Assembly (NCBI GenBank): GCA_002573585.1 | Contig: PDNB01000049.1 | Coordinates: forward strand, 62,001-126,000 | Direction of reading: 5' to 3' | Length of the DNA stretch: 64,000 bases | Source of the DNA: Helicocarpus griseus UAMH5409 | Lineage: Eukaryota > Ascomycota > Eurotiomycetes > Onygenales > Ajellomycetaceae | In this document: piece by piece, positions 43,921 through 54,234 of the stretch | How the letters are laid out: each line of letters starts with the position of its first letter | Position numbering within the stretch: position 1 is the first letter of the stretch | Translations under genes and position numbers: made by a program | The notes under the pieces: generated by a model | What the model saw: only the letters and a program-made list of their open reading frames with translations | The model's database searches: none | What the model was told of the DNA's origin: nothing

Positions 43921-46125
43921 ATGACGGATAAGAACCCTTCTTCTCCTGCTCCTCCGGCCCCGTCAGGCCGGAAATTCCTCCCACAGCCCATTGAGGTTTC
44001 CTCCCGATCAAATAATCCATTTGCTTCCAATTACAATTTATCTAGGATATCTGTTTTAAGCGATCGCTTTCCGGAAGCTAAAGACCAACGGACTATAGTG
44101 CCAAATCGGCCAGAGAATGATCACTCCACCCCCGCCTCCTCCCACCCTGCAGCAGCCCGACATTTCCCGCAACCACAGGAAATGCCAAACAATACCGGCA
44201 GGTCGGGCTTACCGCAGCCAATTGACACTTCTAAGAGTAGTTCGAGGGACAAGAAACAACAGATAGACGCTACGGATGAATCAGGAAACGATTCTCCTAA
44301 AAGGAAGTTTGTTCCTGAGCCTATCGAGACCACAACGCGGTCGTCCCGCCCGCCCACCTCCAAGTCTGCTGGCCAGATAGCCCCACAACTCGTTGAAACT
44401 ACGTCAGATCACCGCCGTCGAAAACTACAAGGAGCTGATCCAGGTAAACCTCCCGATAATGGTTCTGGAGATGAAACAAGATTACCATCTGGAGATCACA
44501 TGCGTCGCCATCATGATTTGCCAATTCGGTCAGGAGCATCCTCATCATCGGGATCAGAGTGCTCTAGGAAATTCTCCCCGCAGTTAATTGAAACTGCGAC
44601 ACGTTCTGTACGGCAGAAATGCCTTACCAGAGGTACGGCCCAATATCCGGATCATTGGAGGTCCTCTCCGTCTTCAGCTTCCCAGCAGAAGCTGTCTGCC
44701 CCAGAAAGTACGGAATCCAGATTCTCATATGCAAATATACTTCGTCGGCAAGAGGCTAAACGTCACTCGTTTCGGGTTCCAGGTCTTCCAGCCATTCCAT
44801 CCAATAGCAGCGAGGGTTCCGAGAAATCCCCGGCCCAGTCGCCCCCTACTTCTCCTTCTACGGTCTCCAACAACAGCAGCAGCAAACAACAACAGGACAA
44901 ATCTCTGCTACGCGAAACTTCTGATGACAAGTATTCTGGCTATCTGCAATCCCTGGCCGCCCGTTCGGCGCAAAGGATGCTGAGGGACCAAGCTCTCGCC
45001 GCTTTTCCTAATGAACAAGTGTACCAAAAGGTCTCTCATTTTGCCATTGATAGAGAAGACGAAGACACTACAGACGACGACTTCGATGAGAATATGGGTA
45101 TCTCGCTTCGCGATATGAAGGTGGATTTCTTCAGGTTCCGCCGTGAGTCAACTGTTGACCTTGCCTGGGAGCTGGATGAGATGAGAAGACACAAGGAAGA
45201 AAATGAAATGAGAGCCCGCCAACGAATGTTTGACTCTGGCCAGTCGAAGTATTCAGCTGCTGCAATTGCTGCCAGACAGGCTGCGGAAAATGAGCTTATT
45301 AAGGCACACCGAGGTGGGCCTGATGGGTGGCAGAAGGAGATGGGCTTGGAACAAATTAGAGAGACTTCGAGCCCACCAATGCTTGGAGGAGATATTGTCT
45401 TCCCTCAAAGCTTATCCCCACGAGCAACTAAATGCGAGATTGACCAAGCCCCCGTCTCCCACCATGACAACAATTGCGCGGATCCAATCAAGTGCGAGGG
45501 GCTCTGGAGCCCCAACTCCAACGACCGGGACTCTGACTCAGGCGGACTCTGGATGGGTCTATGCCGCCGAACCGAAGAGCCCGAACAATCCCCCTCCTCC
45601 CTACCTCGTCTAGGAATCATGACTCCCGCCGTCACCAAAGAGCCAGGGCTTTACCAAAGTCTCGACGGCCTCTCCTCGAGTCCCTGTCCTGACGCACCTT
45701 CCCAGCTCCCCACAACCCCACCCCCGTCTAACCCGGACCTAGACAACGTTGATGAAATGCTCGTCCTCGAACAAGACATTAAGCGCGAATTTAATGATGC
45801 CTTCGTCACGCAGATTTACAACTACCTCTCCCTCGGCTACCCCTGCCTTGCTCGCGACTTTGACGAGGAACTCAGCAAAATCTCCCGCATTCCCGTCGAG
45901 GAGCTGCGCAAGGATGATAAGCGGGCCAATGCGAAGGGATACGTGGGCGCGCCCGAGGGTCTTGGGTTAGGCGAGAATGCAATGCTGACAGGGCAATGTA
46001 TGCGCTGGACCGCGTTGAGGTTGTACATTCATGAATGGGCGCGGCAGCAGCCCAGGATGCAGCCCAATTCGACGAGTATGGATGGGTGGGGTGCTAGAGC
46101 GAGAAGGGGGAGTTGGGCTATATAA
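43921..46125 (+). CDS. conserved fungal protein with repeated RKFxPQPIETxxRS motif, unknown function
   Basis: Single exon of 734 residues from an ATG in near-perfect Kozak context (GCCACCATGACGG). An upstream in-frame region from 43828 is possible but lacks this context. The N-terminal 235 residues are disordered and carry a repeated motif: GRKFLPQPIE, GLPQPIDT, KRKFVPEPIETTTRSS, AGQIAPQLVETT and SRKFSPQLIETATRS. The middle has a charged helical region (DLAWELDEMRRHKEENEMRARQRMF, then AAAIAARQAAENELIKAHRGGP). The C-terminal 120 residues look folded (LEQDIKREFNDAFVTQIYNYL, then GYPCLARDFDEELSKIS and LRLYIHEWARQQPRM). I recognise the overall type as a conserved filamentous-fungal protein but know no function. 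Confidence 0.82.
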   Translation: MTDKNPSSPAPPAPSGRKFLPQPIEVSSRSNNPFASNYNLSRISVLSDRFPEAKDQRTIVPNRPENDHSTPASSHPAAARHFPQPQEMPNNTGRSGLPQPIDTSKSSSRDKKQQIDATDESGNDSPKRKFVPEPIETTTRSSRPPTSKSAGQIAPQLVETTSDHRRRKLQGADPGKPPDNGSGDETRLPSGDHMRRHHDLPIRSGASSSSGSECSRKFSPQLIETATRSVRQKCLTRGTAQYPDHWRSSPSSASQQKLSAPESTESRFSYANILRRQEAKRHSFRVPGLPAIPSNSSEGSEKSPAQSPPTSPSTVSNNSSSKQQQDKSLLRETSDDKYSGYLQSLAARSAQRMLRDQALAAFPNEQVYQKVSHFAIDREDEDTTDDDFDENMGISLRDMKVDFFRFRRESTVDLAWELDEMRRHKEENEMRARQRMFDSGQSKYSAAAIAARQAAENELIKAHRGGPDGWQKEMGLEQIRETSSPPMLGGDIVFPQSLSPRATKCEIDQAPVSHHDNNCADPIKCEGLWSPNSNDRDSDSGGLWMGLCRRTEEPEQSPSSLPRLGIMTPAVTKEPGLYQSLDGLSSSPCPDAPSQLPTTPPPSNPDLDNVDEMLVLEQDIKREFNDAFVTQIYNYLSLGYPCLARDFDEELSKISRIPVEELRKDDKRANAKGYVGAPEGLGLGENAMLTGQCMRWTALRLYIHEWARQQPRMQPNSTSMDGWGARARRGSWAI

Positions 46126-47386
46126 TGAAGATTATTACTTTGTTGCTGTTAATGATAATATTGATATTACGGAGGTTGGGGTTGATTTTTATTTTTTTTC
46201 TTTGTTCGTTCTTAGCGGGTTGATGTATGGTTTTCTAGACTTTTGGGTGCATATTAATGTTTCGTATATATCATTCATTCTATTGTTCGTTCTTTTGCGA
46301 GGGAAAGGGGTTTGTTTCTTTACGGGATTCGTATATATCCATAGCCTTTGCCTTTTTATCATGTCTGTCCTTTTCGCTTCCGCTACTCACGAGGTTGGCA
46401 CATTATATATATATACGTCGTCGTCTTTGCCATTTAGCATGTTTTGTTCAACTTTTATGACGTCCATAGGTTATATTCCGTGTTACTAGATATAGGACAT
46501 ATATTACTTCTCAGCGTTGTTTCTGTGTCCATAATCAGCGGCTGGTTATACATAATACTATTGTCAATGAAGTTAGAGGAGTCATGATAACTTCTTTCCA
46601 CAATTATAATCAAATGTTACATGTATACAGCATGTATCTAAAGTCTTTTACTCCGGATTTCTATTTCTGGCAACCCGGGAGTGCAAGGTGTCACATGACA
46701 GCATCTCAGACCTTCCAAGGTTCCAAGGTTCCAGTTCCAACCTCCGGCTGGGAGGAATGATCTTAACCCTCGCATTCAATGGGGACTCTAATTCATCCCA
46801 CATCTGGTCTGAGAAAAATATATCCATTTTGTTCTGCTAACCTAACTCTGTATATGCCTGGTACTAATAGCAGATACTATGTATCCCTGCTGTCGGTATT
46901 ACAAAAGACTCGAACCAGTCGACATCCGCTCCATGGATGTTGTCAAGCGTCCTTCGCTCTCAATCTTTACTTCCATCCATCTGGCTAAGAATGCTCACTG
47001 CGGGGATCCTCCTTCCTACTTGAACTTACTTTCTCTAACAGGCCATGACTCTCCGCTCCGCTCCGCTCCGCTCCACTCCACAACCCAGAGCCCAATGTCG
47101 CCTTTGGTAGGTTCAAAATCAAATTAGACTTACTATTCTTCTAGGCAGAACTACCCCGAACCATTGTTGGAGAGATATAGTTTACGTATGATCATGAGAG
47201 TATAAATACGGCTTTCTCCCGCACATTTTCCCCGCTGGAATTCATGAAATTACCATCATCTTCCTTCCACTACCTTCTCCATGTTTCGTTGGAAACAATC
47301 GGGCACGCGCTCACATTGACATATTTCTATTTCCTTGTTCTGATTCGAAAAGGGTCGGGTTCATCCTCAACTGTTTCCAGTGGCGC

Positions 47387-47821
47387 TTGGCGGTCAAGGC
47401 CGCAAGTTTGCAAAGAGAAACTGCGGAGATGTCTCAGAAGACGGCCGAGAAAAAGGACCTCAAAATTGAGAGTCTTCAAGTCGAGGTTGCTCGGCTGGCG
47501 GCAGAGAACGCGGCGTTCGCGGGCCTTGTGGAGAGGTTGGAGAGGGAGAAGAAGGAGGCGGAGAATAAGGCGGAGATCTCAGTATTTTCAACATCTCCAA
47601 TACATCGCTTCGCAAAAACTGAGAAAGAATTATCTTCACAGCATATTGTGTCTGCGCTCCAGGGAATGGAACAGTCACAGGTCTTCTTCTCAGACGCAGC
47701 TTCCACGCCGAAACGTGGGTTTGTTTGGATCAACCTTCCATGGAAGAATAACAACAACCACAACAACAAACAACAGCGACAACAACGACAACATCTCCAC
47801 AGGCACGCACGACCAAAATAA
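47387..47821 (+). pseudogene. coiled-coil protein fragment, possibly an exon of a decayed gene
   Basis: An open frame with a clear heptad-type coiled coil (ETAEMSQKTAEKKDLKIES, then LQVEVARLAAENAAFAGLVE and RLEREKKEAENKAE), followed by a Ser/Asn/Gln-rich tail. It is preceded by a good 3' splice site (CAACTGTTTCCAG at 47369-47381). A short upstream peptide (MFRWKQSGTRSH from 47281) could be the first exon but runs into a stop with no clear donor. I read this as either a small intron-containing gene that I cannot resolve or a decaying one. Confidence 0.35.
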
Positions 47822-48369
47822 ATGGAGCGAGTACTATTCCTGCAGACGTTTCCATTATATTGTGACAGCTATTCTGTTGGGTATTTAGCAACGCTTGAAT
47901 AAAGTGGAAAGGTAAGTGACGTGGAAGAGAGGCCGAAGATACTATCAAGCGACATTGCTAATACCGACAGCATCAACAGTTGCAGCCGCAGCGGCATCAC
48001 CTGAACCTTGTTGGCCGATAATATGCTTCAGTGACTAAAATACTATAGAGGTGAGAAAGCAATGCAGAAGGGAGGTTGATGATGCTAAGTATGAACACTA
48101 ACAACTGCAACCAGCAGCGACATCAGCAGCGTAGGCGGTGAAAGCGGCGGCGTGGCGGAGACAGCAATAGTTGGCTTGGCCAAACGCTATGCTAGTAGGA
48201 ATCCAGATACCGACACCGTCTACAGTCGTGGTCGCTTCCTCTGTCGCGACGGAAACCCGACGCCCAATAGGGCGGCACAGGAAAGAGAGGGGGATACGGG
48301 AGAAGGCAGAGAGGAGGGACAAGGAGATGGAAGCAGGCGGGGAGGAAGGGAGGGAATTTGAGAGAGGAG

Positions 48370-48612
48370 ATGGAGAGGTGGGGGGTGAGGGCGACGGAGT
48401 TGGACTTGGATAATGCCCAGGAGCGTGCTGCGGCTATCGTTGAGAACAAGAAATACCATTGTGAGAGATGTAACATCTCATTCAGCCAGATTCGGATCCT
48501 TGAGAACCACGTAAAATCCTCAGGCCATATCAACAAGGAATTTGAACATCTCAAGCTTTTTTTCTGCAGGGCAGGGATGGGCGGATGGGCAGAAGATGAC
48601 AGGAGAAGGTGA
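48370..48612 (+). pseudogene. C2H2 zinc-finger fragment
   Basis: Open frame of 80 residues with a U1/matrin-type C2H2 finger: KYHCERCNISFSQIRILENH then VKSSGH, spacing C-x2-C-x12-H-x5-H. It is preceded by ELDLDNAQERAAAIVENK. An Arg/Glu-rich charged stretch lies just upstream in a different frame (48171-48413), as if a frameshift separates two parts of one gene. No start, splice site or full-length gene could be rebuilt, so it may be a pseudogene or a small gene with unseen exons. Confidence 0.4.
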
Positions 48613-49108
48613 CAGCACTGGCAACAGCAACATAATCGTCGTCAAAAGAATTGGGTTCGCCTTCAATTTTAATCGGTATACTTAGTATTTGCCGCAATGA
48701 TCCTGGCATACACTATTTCGAGGGAGAGGAGCCATGGGAGAAAGGCCAAAATGCGCTGCCCACATAATGGTTAGCCAAAGTAATAATAGCTTGAAATGCA
48801 GGAGAGAAGGCTAGTGTGGAAGTTCTGATAAATCATTCTAACAACGCTAGGTCGAAAGGCCGATTAAAGAGTATGTCAATGCGCGACAAATAAAAATAAA
48901 AATAAGAATAAGAATATGGAGGAATGGAAACTGGCTGTAATGCAAAATGTCATTTGTATCAATCTATTTCCTTGCAAAATAATAAAGTAAATGAAATAAA
49001 ATAGAGTGAATGAAACGCAAGCAACGGGACGGAGCATAAAAGAGTCCCGAAAAAAATAATTATTAAATATAAAGATAAAGATTCCAGATTCCTTAACCCT
49101 AACTCAAA

Positions 49109-52100
49109 TCACACATGGATATGAAATGCACCACCATTGTCATCATCGTCATCATCGTCATGATCATGCTCATGATAATACCTATCCATCTCTCCCTGTC
49201 CATCATGCCCCTCGTCCTCCTCATGTCCCCACACCCACGGCTGCCCCCTATGTCCCACAACCGCACCCTCGTCATCCTCATCACCATCAAATACAATCCC
49301 ATTTCTCCCCTCTTGCTCTTCTTCTCGATGCTGCTGGTGCGACTGACCATCTCCATCCCCAACACCGGAACCCTCTCCAGCACCAGCACCAGCACCAGCA
49401 ATCCCCCGATCGGTCCCACGGCGCACATGAGCATGCATTATTCCTGGGAAGATGCGTTGTTCGGGTAAGCTGCTGGACGGGACTAAGCCGGGAGTTGTAG
49501 TGGAGAGCGGAGTGGCGGGGATATCTTGCGATGGTACGAGCGGGACGGGGGTTTGGGCGAGTATTGGTTGACTTGGGTTCAAGTCTGACCTTAACGGCCC
49601 CGTGGCTGTGCTTAGGGGTTGGGATTGTGTATAGAGATCAGTGCCCGAGTGGGAGGAAGGGAAACGGGCGACGTTTGTGGGGAAGTTGGGGGCCGAAGGG
49701 TTAGGTTGTTGTTGCTGCGGCTGTTGATTGATGGGGATGGCCGGATGTGGTAGCGTAGAGTCGGGTATTTGGCCTATCGCGATGGTGATCCCGCGAGTCA
49801 GTGAGGGTCTGGGAGGACACTGTGACAGGGGTGTTCGGGAGGTTGTGAGTTACCTAATGGCACTGATGGTGATGTGAAGCTGGAGGACGGCTTTTGTGGT
49901 TGCGAGTACGACATTGGCTGCATCGCTGGTGTGGGTGCGGTGATTGCGGAGTATCTTTCGATTCTGGGTCGAAAATCGTATTGTTAGCAATATGTTCAGG
50001 TAGGATGTAAATTGAGGAAGAACCTACAAAGCCAACTCCCCCAACAATGTCTCATGCCTGAACTGCTCGCGGATATCCGCCACATTACTCTTCGCAACAT
50101 TATTTCCCTCAACACCGGGAAGATGGCATGTCGGCCCCAGCCATCGGTGCTTGAGCGACAGCTCGAATCCAGACTGGTCGACAGAGTGCTTCGCCAATTC
50201 GCACATGTCCACCGCGCTAAACTTGTAAATCTGCGCGGCGACAGAGTACTCCTCAATCAGCGGTTCCTTGGTGAACGCAAACTGCAGCGGATCATCAGTC
50301 GAAAGAGAGACGTTTAGACCCCGTCTGAAGAAGCTAGCGCACGGATTCTTGTCGTAGGTCAGGAACAATGCGTTGTTACTCAACGGCGACATTGCCATGC
50401 CAATTTGGTCGAGATAGAACAAGTACTGGAGCAAGGGGACCTTGCGCAGCAGGATGCCATGGCTAATCCCGTAACAACAGAGCAGCGCAGCGGCCAGATG
50501 GTCTGGATCGCCCGCTTCACCACAGTGAGGGCGTAGGACGAAAGTGTTGAACCCACGTTGTTTGCGCCAGTTGTTCAACGAAGCCATGTTGGCAAACATG
50601 AAATAGATCCAGTAGCTGTAGGGGGGGTTCTGCTTGGTGTTCCACTGTTTCGGAATCGGGAACTTGCGGTATAAGCGGCGCTCGGCCTTGCTTTCATCAT
50701 CGACGCTATCGAAGCCAACCACGCGCTGCAGGAAGATGTGCAGCTTCGGATGACTCGAGGGATCCTTTGTTACCTCAAACAGCGGCTGGTAGACATTCTT
50801 AATGACTTGCTCAAAATCTTCCATCATGCCACTAGACTTGTAGACATCGTAGAGCCGGGGGATCTGTATAAGCCAGCGGATGTTTGGAGAAAATAGCTTG
50901 TTGTCCACCACCCAAGCGGCTAGCTTATCCCATTCATCTATCGATCTACCGTAGATGGATATACGCCACTCGGCCATCTGGTACTTGCTAGACTCAAGAT
51001 CCGAGATGACTTCTTTGGTGATCTCAGCGAGATACCGTCCCTTGATGAAGTTGTCCGTCTTGAGGAAGATTTCTCGTAGACGCGACTCGCCAACGGGGTT
51101 GTACTTCAGGTTGAATTTGTCGAAACGGTGGAACGAGTCTTTATGGGCCTTTATGCGTAAGATTGTAAGTATACTGGGTCCTGCGACTGTATGAAGGGTA
51201 AAAGCTTACATGCATATCAAGAGTATCAATACTCAAATCGTAAGCCGTCAGATTAATGCTCTCAAATACCTCCTTCAACGTCAAATGCTTGCCATCTCTA
51301 AACAGCACAACCTCATCTGGTGACTTCTTAATCTTGCTTTTGATAAACCGAAGCAAATGCTTCTGGTTCATGCAAGCGGAGTGGTGAACGTGGGTATCAA
51401 CTTTCCGCACATTATAAAAATCCCTATGTGGGACTTTTTTGCTATCCGCCATTTCCTGGTACTCATTTAGCAGCGCATGAAGCTGAAACTTGCCTTCTAG
51501 ATACGTCAGCCGTTTAAACGCAAAGCTCTTTGCAGGACCGTCAGTGGAGACATCCGTTATGGCATCCAAATCCATGTAGAAATCTCTCAGCGACGGGACG
51601 TTGACAATAGGCTGCTTCAACTTGCAAGCTTCTTCTGTCTCGTAGACCTGATAGACACTATTCTCATCGAGTTCAAACGTCATCGAATCCGGTCCGGGCA
51701 CAGGTAAAACATCGTTAATGTCAAAGTCCTCTCCGATATCCTGGCCAAGCTTGCGCTTCTTACGAGTAGCTGACGGAGGCGCGGTTCCCCCAGCATTTGT
51801 CTGTGCTGTACGCTGCGCTGCGCTCATGACCATGCTATTCGACAGGCTCGGATTGTCCTTCTCCTCATCCCACGAAGGCTCAGGCGGCGGAGGGTAAATG
51901 TTCCACCCCGGCTCGTCGCGCGGGTTATCAGACGATCTCTGTAAGGAGAGGCGGATATACCTCTGCCTCATATCCAAAAGCCCCTGGATCTTCCGGCAAA
52001 TAAGGCTCAATTCCTTTGTGATGCCATCTTCGCTTGAGGCAAACCCGCCGGCCCCTGGGCCTACGCCAACTCCGGCACCTGCACCAGGTGGACCCTCTGT

Positions 52101-52781
52101 AGCAAGGTATTGCGGCTTGTGTTCGTGGGGCATTGGGGTATACAGCACATGGATACGCGCCGACTGCTCCGCCGCCGTGATGCTATCAGTGGCAACTTTC
52201 CGCTGATAGTGCGGAGCGGCCTGCGGTGCCATGACGGGGCTATATCCCGAGCGAGTCTCCGGCACAAACGGTCTAGCGTGTGCCGGCATTCCGTAACTCT
52301 GATTGCTCATGCGAGAGGCAATGCTTGCCGTCCTGCTAAGGATCTCGCTGTCCGCGCCGGGCATGATGGGAACGGTGGTCGATCGAGACGAGAGCGTGGG
52401 GCTCTGGGGCACTTCGCCGTCCGCATTTTTTGATTCTAGTTGATGGCGCTGGTAGAAAAGCTTGGCCTCGGCATGACTCAGGGACTTCTCGTACGCATAG
52501 TCATACGTGGCTGTCCTCCGCTGCCTGTCGCGGGGAAGCATGGTTTGTGCCACATTGGCGGACAATGAGCCGTCGTCGTGTGTTCTGTCCATATCGCCGT
52601 CGTCTAGCTGGTGGTTCTCTGGCGAATCGTGTGCGTCATTAAAAGAAGAGCTTCTTTGAGCGGCTTGGGGGGAATTGGGGGTAGAGTCATTCGACTTGGG
52701 GGGAATTTCGCCGGTATCTCGTGTTGAGGACTTTGGATGCGAGGGGGGCGCAGGTTGAGGCTCCTCCTGTAGTTGAGCCAT
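49109..52781 (-). CDS. AMD1: AMP deaminase with long N- and C-terminal extensions
   Basis: Converts AMP to IMP and ammonia in the purine nucleotide cycle. Four exons, 52781-51210, 51148-50028, 49963-49854 and 49773-49109, give 1155 residues. The first 250 or so residues are disordered. The core includes KVDTHVHHSACMNQKHLL with metal-binding His464 and His466, RPHCGEAG, SHGILL, MSPLSNNALFL and the family signature SLSTDDP at 805-811. The last 258 residues, after LLGELAL, are Pro/Gln/Ser-rich and end in a His/Asp-rich acidic tail (EHDHDDDDDDDNGGAFHIHV). If introns 2 and 3 were retained the protein would stop at 50024, giving a form without this tail. The start MAQLQEEP is the first in-frame ATG. 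Confidence 0.94.
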
Positions 52782-54234
52782 ATACTTGAGCAATATAGAG
52801 GTCTAGAATAGCTGTATTAGTATCCAAGCATCCCGTACGTGTTTGAGGCAGCACAAAAGCGGGGACATAAGACGTCGAGGTGAGCTCACATAGATTCGGA
52901 GGCGAAGGGATAATTTATCCTGCCAAGCTTAAGCAGAGTTTAAACGCGGACGATGCCGTAATTGCACAGATCAGACAAAAGGCACAGGCTATAATAAGCA
53001 ATAGACAGCTAACTACAAAAGCAAAGCAATTGAAGATACTACGGACATGGGGAGAAGAGAAGGAGGGAGAGAACGAGGTGCGGCGGTGCGGCGGTGAGGA
53101 GGGGAGGAGCTTGGAAGATTCATATGAGATAGTTAGGACCTGGGCTTGGCACCGAGTTGGCTGTCGGAGCTCCCCGACCAACAAGGGTTACATTGCCCAT
53201 TACGATTATTCTAATAAATAATCCTCAGCAGTGTTCCACTCGGAGTGGGAGTGACTCATATATTGGGTTTTGCATGAAGAATGGTTTCGTTAGCAAATAT
53301 CAGTTACGGTTATTGGGACACATGTAAACGGTATACGCGTATTAACCTCCAATAAGGGGGACTTTATTTTACTTCCGATTTCAAGTTATTCTAAGGGCGA
53401 ATAACATAATTAAAATGTGACATTATTACAGGAGGACTATGGTTTATTATGCTAATATGGTAACAAGTGACTGTCGGAGAAACTTCCAACGTGTACCGGA
53501 GTAGAAAAGGAACAAGAAACCAGCCAGTTAAAAACCAGGACACACTCACACAAGGAGACAAGAAACTTTTTATTGAAAGATACACAACTAATGAGACAAG
53601 CCAGAGTGGAAAAGAAAAAAAGAGAAAATCATTTAGTATAACATTAGCCATTTGGTTCGGCTAGGCTTTGGCGGCAGCAAAGAATACAATGCCCTTGCAC
53701 TTCCTGAGTTGCTTTCGCTCGGGAAAAAAAAAGATTAGAAATCTTGAGATTTCTGCTCGTATAGGTTCTGGGAAAGGAGAAGAAAAGACATGCGGGATAG
53801 GAGTTACAAAAACTATCGTATTGGAAACAAGGCAAGCAGAATCAAAAGATTCCCGATTAGAACTCAAAAGGATGATTTGAAACTGCAGGGACATCCACAA
53901 AGTGATCATCTTCCGAGGGCCGTAGCGGGAAGACTACTGAATACAGAATCCAGGAAAAATGGAAATTAAGATATTAAAGAATAAAACAAAGGCAAATTCC
54001 TCCCGGCTGGATGAGAGAAAAGAAGCGAACTTTTTTTTTCTTAATAGAATCTGATCTGCAGTAATGTACTGACAGAATTGAAAAGAATTGAAAATGTCAA
54101 CAGATGTGTTAAAACACGCTATAATGTGGTTTCAACATCTAGGGTCTCTCTCCGCTTTCCGGAGCTGACACGAAGATAGCATCAAAAAGATGCTAAAAAG
54201 AGGATCGCCAAAAAATGCAACAAGAGCAACCTTG
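52782..54234. other. intergenic: AMP deaminase promoter and F-box gene 3' region
   Basis: 1.45 kb between two minus-strand genes. Short open frames (for example 52880-53221) have no support. The sequence is AT-rich from 53200 to 54200, consistent with a 3' UTR and spacer. Nothing else is recognised. Confidence 0.55.

Larger units (their letters stand above)
46126..49108. other. 3.0-kb mostly non-coding region with gene fragments
   Basis: It follows the stop of the 734-residue gene and ends at the AMP deaminase stop (minus). It contains CTCCG tandem repeats near 47051-47075, GGTTCCAA repeats near 46720-46735, and the coiled-coil and zinc-finger fragments annotated separately. The stretches 46126-47270 and 48613-49108 show nothing else. 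Confidence 0.5.
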
